Assembly (NCBI RefSeq): GCF_035222375.1
Contig: NC_085890.1
Span: 2,170,001-2,234,000, forward strand
Length of the DNA stretch: 64,000 nt
Direction of reading: 5' to 3'
DNA from: Podospora pseudocomata
Taxonomy: Eukaryota > Ascomycota > Sordariomycetes > Sordariales > Podosporaceae
Position numbers and translations under genes: made by a program. Position 1 is the stretch's first letter. Each line of letters begins with the position of its first letter. Shown here piece after piece: positions 1 through 11,831 of this stretch. The notes below the pieces were generated by a model. That model was given only the letters and a program-made list of their open reading frames with translations, had not been told where the DNA came from and did not search any database.

Positions 1-1001
1 ATGGTCACCATAATACCGCGTGCTATAATTCATGGCCCATAGCGGTTTCCAGACATTGAGACGAATAAAATATGGCGGAAGAGGCGCGTGAGGGACGATG
101 ACAACAGCCTAGACCGTCATCAGCATAAACGCCCAACAATATTCCCAACCAGAGAAATAAAGCTTCCAGGTTGTCATACCGCAACCTTGAACTCGTTGGT
201 TGCCACAGGGGCCTGTGCGAGAAGAGTATTAGCATCAACTCCAGCCATCTCTTCAAAGGCAGAGGAGCTTACATAATCCTCAGAGCCATGAGTGTATCGA
301 GCTGTACATTTGGCGCCGGCAAATGGATCGGGATCCACAAATTCGGCATCCTCAACCGGGATGTTGGCAACAACCTCATTACCATCGACATCGTACAGCT
401 TGTCAACTACATCACTCTGCTCAGCGACACCTCTGATGGGGATTGGTTTGTGAGTCTCGAATTTGCTCGGACCATTGGGGTCGTCGCCATCATAGCTGAT
501 CTCTTCCAATTCAGAATCTGCGTCACTGGAGCCCCTCTGCTCATGTCGGATACGTGCTAAAAAAACCTCGAAGGGAAGATCCTTGGAGACGGTGAGAAGA
601 GCCTGCACTCGACAAGGGTCGCTTTGTTGAAGGGCTTTGAGTGACAGGTTAACTTCTGCATAGTCGTGATCGATTTCTGGTAAAAGCCAGGAAATCTGCC
701 TGGATGCCAACCAACTGCCCAAGGCCTGATTCCGGATTTGAAGCTCCAGGGACTGGACCTCCGGTATGTCCAGCTCGCGAGGATTCTGCGCGCTGTGGTG
801 ATTCGAGACAAAGGTGCCTGTGGGGCTTATACTCCGATATGTATGGAAGATGTCTTGTTTAAGCAAGACAGCTCTGTGGCATTGATTGATGGATGAGAGA
901 CATCGTGGTGTTGGGGTAAAACCCAGTTGTAATGAATGTTGATGACGATGGAAAAGGCGGTAATAGGTGTTTTTGGAGAACAAAAAAGGACGCGAGCTCA
1001 A
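1..1001 (-). CDS. Partial protein of unknown function, runs off the left edge
   Basis: An open frame on the minus strand runs from about 1001 to 180, then a phase-0 intron at 109-179 (donor GTATGA, acceptor CTAG, branch-like GCTGATGA) joins it to an exon at 108-1 that leaves the window. The joined reading (EFKVA then AVVIVPH) is smooth, which supports the intron. The middle is acidic (SDADSELEEIS, PVEDAEFVDPDP). I do not recognise a domain with certainty; the order of an acidic linker, a PDPF segment and a hydrophobic VIVP strand recalls large fungal 2OG-Fe(II)-oxygenase-like proteins, but no catalytic HxD is visible here. The real start is unclear because the first 60 or so residues are basic and could be upstream non-coding sequence or a mitochondrial presequence. 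Confidence 0.5.
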
Positions 1002-2205
1002 CGCGAGAGGTGGAGGATGTGGAGGCTAGTGCCTTGACCAGATACAGATTATATATATCAATGCTTGGCACTGAAAAAGCAGACTTTCTCTCTGCTGTTC
1101 CCGTGCAAACACAAGCGAGACATTGTTGTCGATGGTACGCCGAAATTGCAGTGGTTTGAGAAAAGCAAGTTCCACAAAGCCCATGCAAGATAGGGTAGGT
1201 ACCTAGTGGTCAGGCTGCGACATCAAATCCCATCTTTTTTCGACTTTTCAGCTCCCCAATATACTTGATTGAGCTTCTTCCTAGATCGTGTTGACTAGAA
1301 TGCTGTTCATGAGATTTTGCCCCCAATGCTTACCTGCTGTTGACTCAACCTATCTTTAACCCCCTCCCTGCCAAGTCCTCTGAGATGCATCCAAATTCTT
1401 GCGCAACCTGACTCCGTTTGTCATTTCCGAGTTCCGGACAGATTCTTCCTCCTCGTTTGTCCACCGTGCAATACGGTCCCGCAGTAGTGACAAAAGACAG
1501 GATTCCCCATACACGAAACGCTGCCCGAGGTGTTGACCATTACCGTTCTGTCTCAGTCGAACCCTCTTAGATCACAGGCAGCGCAGTAAGCTGGAAAATA
1601 AACATCTGAATGGCTTTCCATATCCTGCTGATTGGCCATCTCTAGGCCGCACCGAAGACCAAAAGGTCACTCGCTCGAGCTGCGGAAGGCCTTCCATACA
1701 TGCTATATTTCTGACTTCTGGGGGGTTCGGTTCATGTGTCCAGTTCGCTTATTGTTTCTAACTCAAAGTCAAAACCGGATGATATAGAGATCGATGTGTT
1801 CCATCTCACATTTTCGACGAGGCTGAAAGTGCTTGGGGGCTGTTCAAGGTACATGCAGAGCTACCTTACCTGCTTATGCACTGCCACACTGAACATGGAG
1901 GCCCCCGCCCTCATTCAACAAAGTGTCGAGACTTCAAAAGTACCATCTTATGATCTTAGCAGTGAATTACCTAGGCAAACTGAATCCATCAGGTGTCGAT
2001 ATGGCCGATCACGAGCATTCAACCACGGGTAGTGGAGGACCTGTTTCACCTGGTCCATCTGTTGATGCAGCAGCGACGATAATGCCGACCTATTCTGGAC
2101 CATTCTCTTGCCCTACGAAGGAGAGGGAATTGAGAAAATCACGTTCAACCAACCCATTCGCGAGTTTGGAAAACTCCATAAATACATTCAAGTTTGTGGC
2201 AATTC
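1002..2205. other. Intergenic stretch, no gene seen
   Basis: Between the left-edge gene and the 3' end of the five-exon gene. Short open frames on the plus strand (about 1736-2323) overlap the last coding exon of the opposite-strand gene and lack splice support. A TACCTAG-type palindromic word occurs near 1198. I see no RNA gene or repeat. Confidence 0.5.
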
Positions 2206-3487
2206 TCAGTGCGTTTTTCCGAAGTCTAAAACCTGCATCTGTCTTTGGAAGATACGGGAGCATTCTAACATGGCGTTCTGGGAGGATTTGTTCTTGATAA
2301 TGGTTATTTCTTCAGTGTGGTAGCCGATGCACTCTATCATGTATCGATAGCCGAGCTGGGTAAAAAGATGCTGTTAGCATACATCAGAAACAAGGTATCG
2401 AATACGCTTACATGAGTGCCACCAATCCTGCCAAAGATCTCGCTTGTTTCCTCCACTACAACGAAGTCATCTTGCAAGACACGGCGCCGTTCCAAAAAGC
2501 GGACTAGGATCCAGATATCCCACACGTCGTACTCATCCTTCAATACACGCTGGCGCACGACAGGGCTGCCGCCGGGAGTTCGTTCGTAAATGTGGACAGC
2601 TGCCTCATCCAAGTCTCGCCATTTGGCGAAGAAAGTGTATTTACCGATGGCTAACCGAGCGATGGAGCGCCTGTTACAAGTTCACTCTTCATTAGTACTG
2701 TAGAGTCAGGATGTAATACGAAATTGCTGTAACTCACAAAACACCCCAGTGATCTGAATGCGGCACAACCGCAATCTCCCTCACAGCATTTCTCAACACC
2801 TCCGGCGTCCGTCTCATCACGTCCCAGAAACTTTGATTATCAGGATCTACCATGAAATCTTTTGTCCGGTCCTGCCGTACATCATACGGCATCAACCCAC
2901 CATCACCACGACAGCCGAGACTGCGAACTAAAATCTCCATGTGTCTGTCTTGCGAGATTGATGGCTGAGACAACATGGCGATAAGGTATTTGAAGACGGC
3001 TCGGAGGGTGTCTGATGCCCAGGACCTATAAAAACATTACCTTAGCCATGATCTTCAAATGGACGAACAAGGAGAAACTTACCATCTTAAGAACGAGAGC
3101 AAAGCTACTTCAACAACAAGGGAATTGTCCACCGCCTGACCTTTTGCTTTCATCTTGTTCTCCCAGCGGCTGAGCTCGTATTGTGGAAGTCTCTTCTCTT
3201 GGGGCTTCATTCGAAGGTAAAGGGAGTGTTCAGGCTGGAGGTCGGAAAATGATGTTACGTTGCGAACCCATTCTCGGTGGCTTTTTGAGGGCTTGTTCGA
3301 TGTTGATGTCTCGGAGTAGGGCAGGATCAGGGGGATTTTGGGAGGATTCTTCGGGAGTTGACATGACTGAGGTGGTGCCTAGGATTGATGGATTTGTCTG
3401 GATGATATAGGAGATTGCGAAGAGATAAGGTAGCTTGACAACAAGGATATCTTGGTCTTTTGGTGATGAAGGTAAAGACTTGGCCAA
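2206..3487 (-). CDS. Fungal protein of unknown function, at least five exons
   Basis: Four downstream exons are well supported by phase and splice signals: 3366-3083, 3025-2738, 2670-2412 and 2355-2206, giving the stop at 2206-2208. Donors are GTAAGT, GTGAGT and GTAAGC, and acceptors TATAG, AACAG and CCCAG. The first exon is less certain: an ATG at 3487 can be joined in phase to 3366 through a weak GTTGTC donor, giving about 341 residues. The protein is rich in aromatic and charged helices (SRWENKMK, LLSFLRWSWAS, RMEILVRSLGC-like text, YDVWDIWILVRFLERRR). No signal peptide, transmembrane segment or known catalytic motif stands out. It diverges from the small gene at 4064. Function unknown. 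Confidence 0.6.
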
Positions 3488-3714
3488 AGAGGATGCTCAA
3501 AGAGAACAGGGAGAGATGGCAGATATGGGGTCAGAGCAAAGTGATGCGATGGAAAGGTCGTGATTTGTTTGTTTCAGAGACCTGTTGATAACTGGGCAAG
3601 TGAAAAGATGTCGATGGGCCAAGAGGCCTATATTTCTGAATAACTAACCAGCAAACACTGCCCCGGTTCTTGGTGTGGGACTTATGCAGTGCGAGGTGCA
3701 GTGCCATGATGGGC

Positions 3715-3768
3715 TTGACGATGTCATCACTTCGACGATGTCATCAGACACACCTTGACGATGTCATC
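3715..3768. promoter_or_regulatory. Three copies of a GACGATGTCATC word
   Basis: The word GACGATGTCATC occurs at about 3717-3728, 3734-3745 and 3757-3768, all in the same orientation and 17 and 23 bases apart. Its core GATGTCATC is a palindrome around a central T, and TGACG (copies 1 and 3) is a CRE/ATF half-site. It lies between the divergent genes at 3487 (minus) and 4064 (plus), so a shared bZIP-type operator is a reasonable inference. Confidence 0.45.
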
Positions 3769-4063
3769 GCTCGCCCCCAGCCCTATCTCGCCGCTGGCTG
3801 CCCCGTCTCGCTGTCGGTCCATGCTTCCTGGCAATCTAAGTTCCCGCAGGTTTATTTCAATACAATCTCTCCCGCTCTCACTCAACTCTTCCCTCCTTCC
3901 AACAACCTCTCCTCTGTCTTTTGAAGCCAATATAAGAAAGACACTATTATCCAAGACAAATCGTCCCAGCTCAAGACTCAAGCACCGTAAGTTATCGAGC
4001 TTCTCCCCAATGAAGTTCGTCAACAACTGACTAATTCCTTCGATCAGATCAAAATCAAACAAG

Positions 4064-4387
4064 ATGTCCACCGCCCAGAACGCGAGCACCGCGCCGGAGG
4101 AGCCCATCCTCTGCACCAAGTGCCCTCACAAACCGGCGCGGGTGGATGTCATGATGTCTCTCTCGCACAACCCCAGCAATCCGCGCGCGTACGTCCACAC
4201 CGGGCGTAGGGACAATCTTGTTGAGATCAAAGAAGACATCACCAATGGCACCAAAAAACTTGTCACTTTGGTTTTCGAGTTCCCGCCCCGCCCCCATGAT
4301 CCAGCCTGGGTTGAGGAGAGGTGCCGCACCTGGGGAATCAACAGGGAAATCTTCCTAGCCTCGGAGATTGGTGACCCAGTTCAGTAA
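4064..4387 (+). CDS. Small hypothetical protein (107 aa) with 5'-UTR intron
   Basis: A single coding exon encodes 107 residues. A good intron lies just upstream in the leader at about 3987-4047 (GTAAGT donor, ACTGACTAAT branch, ATCAG acceptor), so the transcript probably starts before 3987. The protein begins with a polar tail, has a CTKC motif near residue 17, a basic middle (HTGRRD) and a hydrophobic strand LVTLVFEF, then a WVEERCRTWG segment. No signal peptide or membrane helix. The two Cys at residues 17 and 20 could bind zinc, but only one CxxC pair is present. I do not recognise the family. Confidence 0.6.
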   Translation: MSTAQNASTAPEEPILCTKCPHKPARVDVMMSLSHNPSNPRAYVHTGRRDNLVEIKEDITNGTKKLVTLVFEFPPRPHDPAWVEERCRTWGINREIFLASEIGDPVQ

Positions 4388-5202
4388 GGGGTTTTGGGTG
4401 AACAAAGCTTGGGGTTTTATCTTAAAGGGGCTTGGGGTGTTAGGTGAAGGGAACTTGATACTGGGCAGCTAGCTGCCTCTGGAAAATAACATGGGCCACA
4501 TTTGTCAATGTTGTTGATGTTGTTTTTGATTCATTTATCATAGTTGTGTCGCGTCTGATTTCCACAACTAAGGATTCAGCATCGGACTGGGCTATATGTT
4601 ATGCCATGCATCCTCTCTTTTGACATAAAATGCTTCACTAGGTATCTTCCCACACCCAACGTAGCATTCCGACAAAACATGCAGTGTGACGTGTCTAAAC
4701 CGAAAAACACCAGGTAGCCCCGCGGTCGCAGATAAGTCGGGAATAGCTTCATGCGGGCATCATGCCCCCTCTTCGACCCCCACCTCGTCTACTCGGCATC
4801 ATAGCCGAACCTCATTGTTGAGAAGAGAGTGTCGAGGAGAGAGTAGTCCGACACATTGGGTCAGCCGCAGTTGTCATGTCTTGACTCCATGATTTCCTCC
4901 AGCTTACATCTGTCAGCGCACCACCACCACAGCCTATACTTGCCTGGAATATGGAAATATACCCACAACAGGAAAAGACTCTTGATGGAGCAATATCATG
5001 AACCTGGCCGAAGCTGCATTCCGCCATGCGCCAACTGCCGGAACAGGTGTTGCCAAGTGGGTGCACTAGACATGACCTCCCTTGCCAGATGTCCCCATCT
5101 GATCCTCTCAATGCATTGTCACAAAAAGCCAGCTGACCCATCTTCTCTAGATACAATGAACCTTACACCCCTTGATTCATCATCAAAGACGCAAACAACG
5201 CG
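4388..5202. other. Intergenic stretch, no gene seen
   Basis: 3' end of the small gene and promoter of the FAD monooxygenase. Overlapping short frames on both strands (4686-5239) show no codon bias or splice support. Confidence 0.5.
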
Positions 5203-6585
5203 ATGGGCCTCAAGACTTCAAAACGGCCGTTCAACATAGCCATCATCGGTGGCGGCATCGCGGGCCTCACCACCGCTCTCTTCCTCCACCACTTCTGCCC
5301 CCCAGGCTCAATCGAGATCAACATCTACGAACAAGCAGAACAATACCGCGAAATCGGCGCTGGCATCAACCTCGGCGTCAACGCCACCAAACTCCTCCAC
5401 CAAATCGGCCTAGGCGACAAGATCAACGCTATCGCTGGCTCAAAAGATGGTGTCTTCTTCACCCTTCGACGCTGGGATAACAGCGAGGAGATAACGACCA
5501 TCTACTCCAATGACTCAGGCAAGATCCGCCAGGCGGCCGTATCACGGGCGGAGTTGCTCCAGGTTCTGCTCGATGCTATCAAGGAGAGAAAAGCAGCGAC
5601 ATTGCACACAAAGAAGAAGTGCCGGTCCGTCACCGTAAGTCCTTTCTCGTTCTCCGTTTTGCCATAGATATCTGACACCGCCTAGAAAACAAAATCCGCA
5701 ATCAAAATAACCTTCACCGACACCACAACCACCACGTCCTCCCTCCTCATAGCCGCGGACGGCATCCACTCCCCCATCCGCAATCAATACCTCCCTCACA
5801 GTCCCCCTCTCTACTCAGGCAAGATCGTTTACCGTGGCCTGTTGCCGTTCTCTGCCTTGCCTACCCCCTGGCCAATTCAATCCCATCATGTTATGTGGAT
5901 CGGACCAAACAAGCACCTCTTGGTATACCCCATCTCCCAAGGCGAAACCCAAACGTTGAATTTCGTGGGCTGTATCACCACCCCGGAGGAATCCCTCGGA
6001 GACCTGAAAGAGTCCTGGTCCGCCACCTGCCCAAGAGCGGAGTTGGAAAGGGATTTTGGGGATTGCGATGTGATAGTACAGAAACTGATCAGGTTACTGC
6101 CGGAGGAGGTGTCAAAGTGGAAGATTAACGACCGGGAGGCGGCGGAGGGTTGGGTGTTTGAACAGGGGAGGGTGGTACTAGTTGGGGATGCGGGACATCC
6201 TATGGTTCCGCATCAGAGTGCGGGGGCTGGGCAGGCGGTGGAGGATGGGTTTGTTGTTGGGAGGGCTATGGGTGAGTTTCTGAGGCGGGGGGATGGGAAA
6301 CTGGAAGAGTGGATGGGGGTGTATGAACGGGTGAGGATGCCGAGGGCGAATAAAGTGCAGGAGACGAGTCGGGGAGCGGGGTATTTGTATCAGATGCAGG
6401 CGGAGAGTATGAAGGGGATGAGCTATGATGAGTCTGTGCCGATTTTGAGGGATACGGTGCAGGAGAGGATGAAGTGGATTTGGGAGGAGGAGTTGGAGGG
6501 GGTGTTTGAGGAGGAGAGGGGGAGGTTGGTTGGAAAGGTGGAGGTGGAGGGGGGGAGGGGAGGAGGGGGTTGTTTTTGTATGTGA
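5203..6585 (+). CDS. FAD-dependent monooxygenase (salicylate-hydroxylase-like)
   Basis: Two exons, 5203-5634 and 5686-6585, joined over a 51-nt intron (GTAAGT to CCTAG), give 443 residues. The family uses NAD(P)H, FAD and O2 to hydroxylate aromatic or polyketide substrates. Visible motifs are the N-terminal dinucleotide-binding GGGIAG loop (about residue 16), a glutamate ending the second strand (IYEQAEQ), the DG motif (LLIAADGIHS) and the FAD-ribityl motif LVGDAGHPMVPHQSAGAGQAVEDG around residue 325. The length is normal. The C-terminus ends in glycines followed by CFCM, which fits a CaaX box; that is unusual for this family. Third codon positions turn from C-rich to G-rich near 6040. No other biosynthetic gene is adjacent, so the substrate cannot be inferred. 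Confidence 0.88.
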
Positions 6586-8159
6586 TGGCTGGAAGGGTGC
6601 TGTTGCTGTTGTTGGATACGGGGTATGTGTTGTAGGAGGTAGAATGTTGCAAAAATGTGAACTGGAAGGCAATAAATAACCTTTGAAGCTGGGAGACTCG
6701 TGCAATTATACAAGGTGCTATAGGATTTGAATGATTGGCTAGATATCGCTTTTTGAAGGTTGTCATGGAGCGTTTTCGGAGCCACTATACGTGGTCAGAA
6801 TCTTCCTCGTGTAGTTCGAAATTTGAACCCTTCTGGAACATAGAGTAAGGTATAAGGGACTTGACCGGTCTGGAGGAGACCGTGTACCTACCTAGATATG
6901 AAACCCGCTGATCAAGAGGCGACAACAAGACATAGGAAAGCCTGTGGGGCGTGAGCACAGGCCCACTCACTGCTTCATCTTGCAGTCTGGGCTCCCTTCT
7001 TTCTCACACACACACCAACATCATCACTTTGCCCCACCTTAGTTGCACCTCACAGCCCGGGACTGCGAGCTACCTGAGCGACTTTTTCTGAGGCAAAGAG
7101 GTTCAAAAGCATCGTCACCACCGATCCGCAGATCCGCTTGCTCGCTCCAGATGTTCGAATGCTGGCAACTTTTGAGACACTGCTTGGCAAATGTGTGGTA
7201 AACACGATGCTGATCTCCTCTTATAGTGTATACCAGAACGCCTTTCGTCGAGTTCCACAAATTGCCGCCGGCAATAACGCTCTTTTCTTTTGCACTACGG
7301 AGTTACCCCTTTTCAAGCTCCTATCTCAACGCTTGGCGGTTTTCGGGAGAACTCGGACAGTGCGTGTTTCGGGACATTGCTTCGTTGTTTCGAATTTCCA
7401 CGTTTAGCAGCCACTCGATGGCACGCGACTACTTGCTGTTTTGGGATATCGGCAATATAAATCGTCTTTTGTTCCCAAGGCGAGACGTGGGGGTTTGCCT
7501 TCGGCGACCCCACGGGGCAATGAGGTAGTCTCGGCTGGAGTTACACCAGTTCTACTATCTTGTCGATCGCATCCGGCACAAACTTGCCGATCGCGATGTC
7601 CGTTTCCAGGGCACAGGGTCACTTCAACACGAAGCTGAAGCACGGTAATGGGTTTCAGCAGACGCTTCTTTTGAATTCTCGCCAAGGTCTAACTCTGCCA
7701 AGCTGCGGCCAAGGCTATCGCCAAGAGGCTCCCGTCGAATGGCATCGGAGAATTCAAGGGTTCAGTCTTGGTGCGGCGTTCAAGCAACGACGATCAGACA
7801 TCCCTTTAAAGGTCGACTAAGCCTTTTTAAGGTTGTCTTGGAGGTGATCTTTTTGCTTCTTGGCCCCTGTCTCCAGAATAACGATCTGCTCTTGGCCAGC
7901 CGGCGATGGATAGATCGAAGTTGATATCAATCTCCTTCTCGGCCCAGCCATTCCTTCCTCTCTTCTTTTCATTCCAGGACTCTGGCAGCCCCGGTTGTTT
8001 CGCTTCTGCTGTTTTTCTTTCTCTTGTCTCTGTTCTTCTATTCGGGCTCTGGCAGCTTGTGTTTTTTGTTTTCTTTTCCATAAGCCTTTAGTTTTTTTGG
8101 GGTCTCTCTACCCTTCTCACCAAGCTGTCGTTACTTGCAGGCCAAGGGATATCGCCAAG
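6586..8159. other. Long leader/promoter region of the antiporter gene
   Basis: About 1.6 kb with no convincing gene. Short frames at 7039-7685 overlap one another on both strands. A TTACTTGCAG at 8131-8140, 20 bases before the antiporter ATG, looks like a 3' splice site, so the gene probably has a leader intron and a long 5' UTR. The in-frame extension upstream of the ATG is pyrimidine-rich and not protein-like. Confidence 0.45.
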
Positions 8160-9922
8160 ATGCCAACCCTGGATGTCAGCGAGCTCAACACTGTCTTGGC
8201 CGTGTTGGGTGCCTTCATCTCGCTCTACGGTATCATTTCAGTCCTCATCAAGAGCAGATGGTTTCTAGGAGAGGCTCTTCCCGCCGTCGTCATCGGCATC
8301 ATCCTCGGTCCCATCGCCGCCAAATTCCTCGACAGCTCTCGGTGGGGATCCGCGGCTGAGGGGCAGACAAGCGACATCACGCTGGGTATGGCTCGGGTTG
8401 TCATCGGAGTGCAGCTCGTCATTGCTGGCTTCCAGCTGCCGGCCAAGTATAACCTGCACAGGTGGAAGGAAATGGCCCTTTGCCTTCTCCCTATCATGAC
8501 CATCATGTGGTTGTGCACCACGCTCTGCCTGCTGGCTAGCGTGCCCAACATCACACTACTCGCCGCCCTGGTCATCGGTTCTTGCGTGACATGCACCGAC
8601 CCAATCCTCTCACAGGCCATCGCTAAGGGGCCGTTTGCCGACAAGTTCGTTCCCCGTCATCTACGCGAGATTATTTCCTCCGAGGCTGGCGCCAACGACG
8701 GCTTCGGTTTCCCCTTTCTCATGCTTGCCGTCTATCTCATCCGCCATGCCGATGTCCCCGGTGCCGGGGTCCATAACACCGGAACCGTTGGCGAGCGAGC
8801 GGCTCAGCTGGTAACTCGCGCAGGAGACGTTGGGAGACTTGGCGGGGGCGTCGGTGTTGCCTTGAAGAACTGGTTTGTCGAGACGTGGCTGTACATTGTG
8901 CTCATGTCGGTCGTCATTGGAGCCATTGTCGGCTACAGTTCGTGCCTGGCTCTCAAGTTCGCCCTTCGCCGGTGAGTCTTCTCTTGAGTTCATCAACTGT
9001 GCTTGTGCTAATCATCCTTCTTCAGCAAGTGGGTCGACTCGGAGAGCTATTTGCTCTACCCAACGGCCATCGGTGTAGGTTCTGGATCCAACTTGCCCTC
9101 GAAGACGGCTGAAGACTGACAAATCTGTAGCTCTGGCTCGTCGGCATTTGCGGCATGCTCGGCACTGATGACCTTCTCGCCTGCTTCGTCGCCGGAAACG
9201 CCATGAACTGGGACGGCGAGTATCTTGGCGAAACTCTGGAGCGCCACGACGAAGTCAACTCTTGCATGGACGTGCTGCTCAATTTCGGTGGCTTCATGTA
9301 CATTGGCACCATCATCCCCTGGTCCGAGTTCCACCAACCCGAGACGACCGGTCTTACCTACGGCCGTCTCATTGGCCTCGGCGTCCTAGTACTGCTCTTC
9401 CGGCGCATTCCCGCCATCTTCATGTCCTACAAGTTCATGCCCAAAGTGGTCAAGGACTGGAAGGAAGCCATGTTCATGGGCTACTTTGGTCCCATTGGCA
9501 TTGGAGCCGTTTTCTACGTCGAGCACACCCGCCACCTGTTTCCCGAACTCGGCGAGGGCGACGCAGAGGAGACGAACCTGGTACGCGTTATGATCCCGGT
9601 CGTTTACTGGCTCGTGCTCTTCTCCATTGTGGTGCACGGTCTCTCGATTCCTTCTCTCAATATGATCTACAGTTACTACGGTGTCAAGCCCATCGTCGAA
9701 GACGCCGTCGAGCTCCCTCGCAAATCGATGCGCGCGCCCACGCCGGTAAATGCTGCCGTTGGCGACCGCGATACGTTTATCGCGTACAATCGTTTCTCCC
9801 GTCCGGTCTTCGACAACGCTGATCTACCAGTGGCCAACGACAAGCAAATGTACGCATCAGATAGCGATGAGAACTTTCAGAAGACGAGAGTGGGGAAGCG
9901 GTATTCCCGAGCCATGGTCTAG
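8160..9922 (+). CDS. Plasma-membrane Na+(K+)/H+ antiporter, fungal Nha1/Cnh1/Sod2 type
   Basis: Three exons (about 8160-8971, 9026-9074, 9131-9922) encode about 550 residues; all phases agree. The family expels Na+, Li+ and K+ in exchange for H+ at the plasma membrane. The sequence has a dozen hydrophobic helices, the CTDP segment in the fifth/sixth helix region, NDGFGFPFL, the conserved TAIGLWLVG join across intron 2, and DDLLACFVAGNAMNWDG, a signature of fungal antiporters with the ion-binding acidic residues. The start chosen is the first ATG whose product begins with the polar MPTLDVSELN before helix 1. Budding-yeast Nha1 is far longer; here only about 60 hydrophilic residues follow the last helix, close to the short Sod2 form. 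Confidence 0.92.
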
Positions 9923-10248
9923 TCTTACCGGAAGTACTTTAGAGTTGGGTAGAGACAATATAGAGCCGGGTATAGATAGAGGCGCAGCTTGTACAGTCAT
10001 TACAGCAGATAAATGGAATAGTACCTCCCGCCAGTCGTTCATCAAGGGTTGCTGGACAGTTCGATAGCTACCAAGAGATGTGTCAAAATATGAGTAAGGT
10101 ACCTACCTAGGTGACTACTAAAAATAGATGTCTTCCCCGTTGCAGGAACTCTTGGATCGGTTTTGTTTTCAATCTACGCTGCCAAAAATAACACTGACCA
10201 GTCCACACTAGCTGAGCCTTCATTCCTTCTAGAGCCAAGGAGGCCGCG
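9923..10248. other. Intergenic stretch, no gene seen
   Basis: 3' flank of the antiporter. It contains a 13-bp word ACCTAGGTGACTA at 10105-10117 that recurs near 28706. Confidence 0.5.
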
Positions 10249-11452
10249 ATGCCCCGACCTCATCATTTTTTCCAGACAACAAGAAGACTTTTGATAGCCT
10301 GCGCTGTTGGTTGTGCGAGAAATGAACCAATACCATTGGTGAAACAATTTCAAGTGGGCGATTGCAAAATATCTGTTATTGCCCCAAGAGAATCTGAGCG
10401 AGACCAATTTCTGGAGAACTCGACAGAGACTCTTACCTGCCAGAGACGGGTATCCTTGCCAGCGTCTGAAACCCAAGAGGTTACCACCGATACATCGAAC
10501 CAAGATAAGCATAGTACCACGACAACACCTCAAGCTGCCAAGAAAACCCGTCGGTTACTTCATCGTCTCAACCCTCGTAGTTGGCCATTGGTTGAGCACG
10601 CTCGCAGCAATATCACTCGGATATGGAACGATTTCTTCGTGGTAAACGAAGAAGTCCGAAAGCCCGTCATTCGCGAAGGGTCCTCCCAGTTATTTGGGCC
10701 ATGATACGCTACCCTTTGCTCTACAAACCGCTGGGTGTTCCACTTAGGCTCCTCGGGGCTGGCTCTGCGTTTGCGGAAATGAAATTTCTGTAGTGAGCTT
10801 TCCCCTCTTTGTGTTGTTTGAGTGATCCAGCTGACCATGGGTGAATATCAGGTCCAAGGAGTTGCGTGGGATCTGGAGAATGGACTACGGCACGCCAACC
10901 AAGCTAGTCGTCTTCATCATATTCTTGCTCGTCTGTTTAGTAGCCAACCTGGCTGGCCCTTCCGGTGCCGTCCTCATGATCCCGCAGAGCCACACATGGA
11001 CAGTTGTACCACCCGAAAGATACACGGAAACACGCGCAACACCATGACGCGCTACTCGGGAAACCTGGGCCAGGGCCCCCATGCCGCCTCGGTTGTCGTT
11101 CATAAGGAAATCCGCATGGCGTGGAGTACACGGCTGATCGGTGCACCGCTGAACTACGGGAAGTCCTTTCTTCGCACCGCCATCGTCGACACCACGAGTC
11201 CCATCGTCAGGTCGGCATGCGTACCTGCGAGAAATCTCTCCGACACAACAACCTACTCTGACGCTTTCGTTTCCGAAAAATTCAACATGACCTTCCATTC
11301 TCAAAGAGGATGATTTCTGGGTACCAGGGGTCCCAGGTGGCGAAGAGGGCTTCGAGAGCGGCCCAGACGGAACCGTCCCCCTCGATGCATCCCTCCTCGA
11401 CCTCGCCGAAATCGTCCATGGACGCGACTTTTGGGCGCCTCGTGCGGATTGA
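10249..11452 (+). pseudogene. Decayed gene for a large fungal membrane protein of unknown function
   Basis: Coding-like text is spread over three frames. A first block (10249-10703) ends before a second in another frame (about 10702-10791, LLYKPLGVPL, AEMKFL) that can be spliced over GTAGTGAGC...ATATCAG to a third block beginning SKELRGIWRMDYGTPTKL, then a hydrophobic helix and AGPSGAVLMIPQSHTW. The last two items match the layout of a family of long uncharacterised fungal membrane proteins that have a helix followed by GP(A/S)SAVLMIP. Further blocks (VVHKEIRMAW, FVSEKFNMTF, then DDFWVPG, DLAEIVHGRDFW) need at least two more frame changes, with no intron to explain them. The product would also be much shorter than the family. 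I infer a pseudogene; sequencing errors are the alternative. Confidence 0.5.
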
Positions 11453-11831
11453 ATCGACACAGGGAGGGGATTCCTACCAGGAAGTGAGACTACGACTGGG
11501 GAAGGGTAGAGGGACGGAAAGGACACTCCAGGCGGGAGCAATATACGGCGGACCTGGTCTTACTGAAGTTGTCGCAATTGGTCAGGGTAGGTTGTAGGAT
11601 AGGATGAATTGCGCAGGAGTTGACACGTGTGGTTTCCTGACATATCTGCGTGCCGTGGGTGGCTAACCCGGAGCTGTTGGATATAGCTCGTGAAGTGAGC
11701 ATGTCGCAAGAGGAGATGAATGGAAGGTCGAGAGCTGGGGAGGTCGCGTGGAAGTTACGTTACCCATTCAATCTCCCCATCTCGAGACCTAACCCAGCCA
11801 AGCTCTTCTTCACTCATAAATTTCCACGAAA

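Noticed and set aside
6178-6785. Overlapping Pro-rich minus-strand frames
   Set aside because: They arise from the G-rich third positions of the FAD monooxygenase's 3' half read on the other strand.
10885-11541. Long minus-strand open frame of 218 codons
   Set aside because: It is antisense to a recognisable membrane-protein core (AGPSGAVLMIP) and its product is a low-quality Arg/Ser/Pro mix; it is a shadow of the decayed plus-strand gene.
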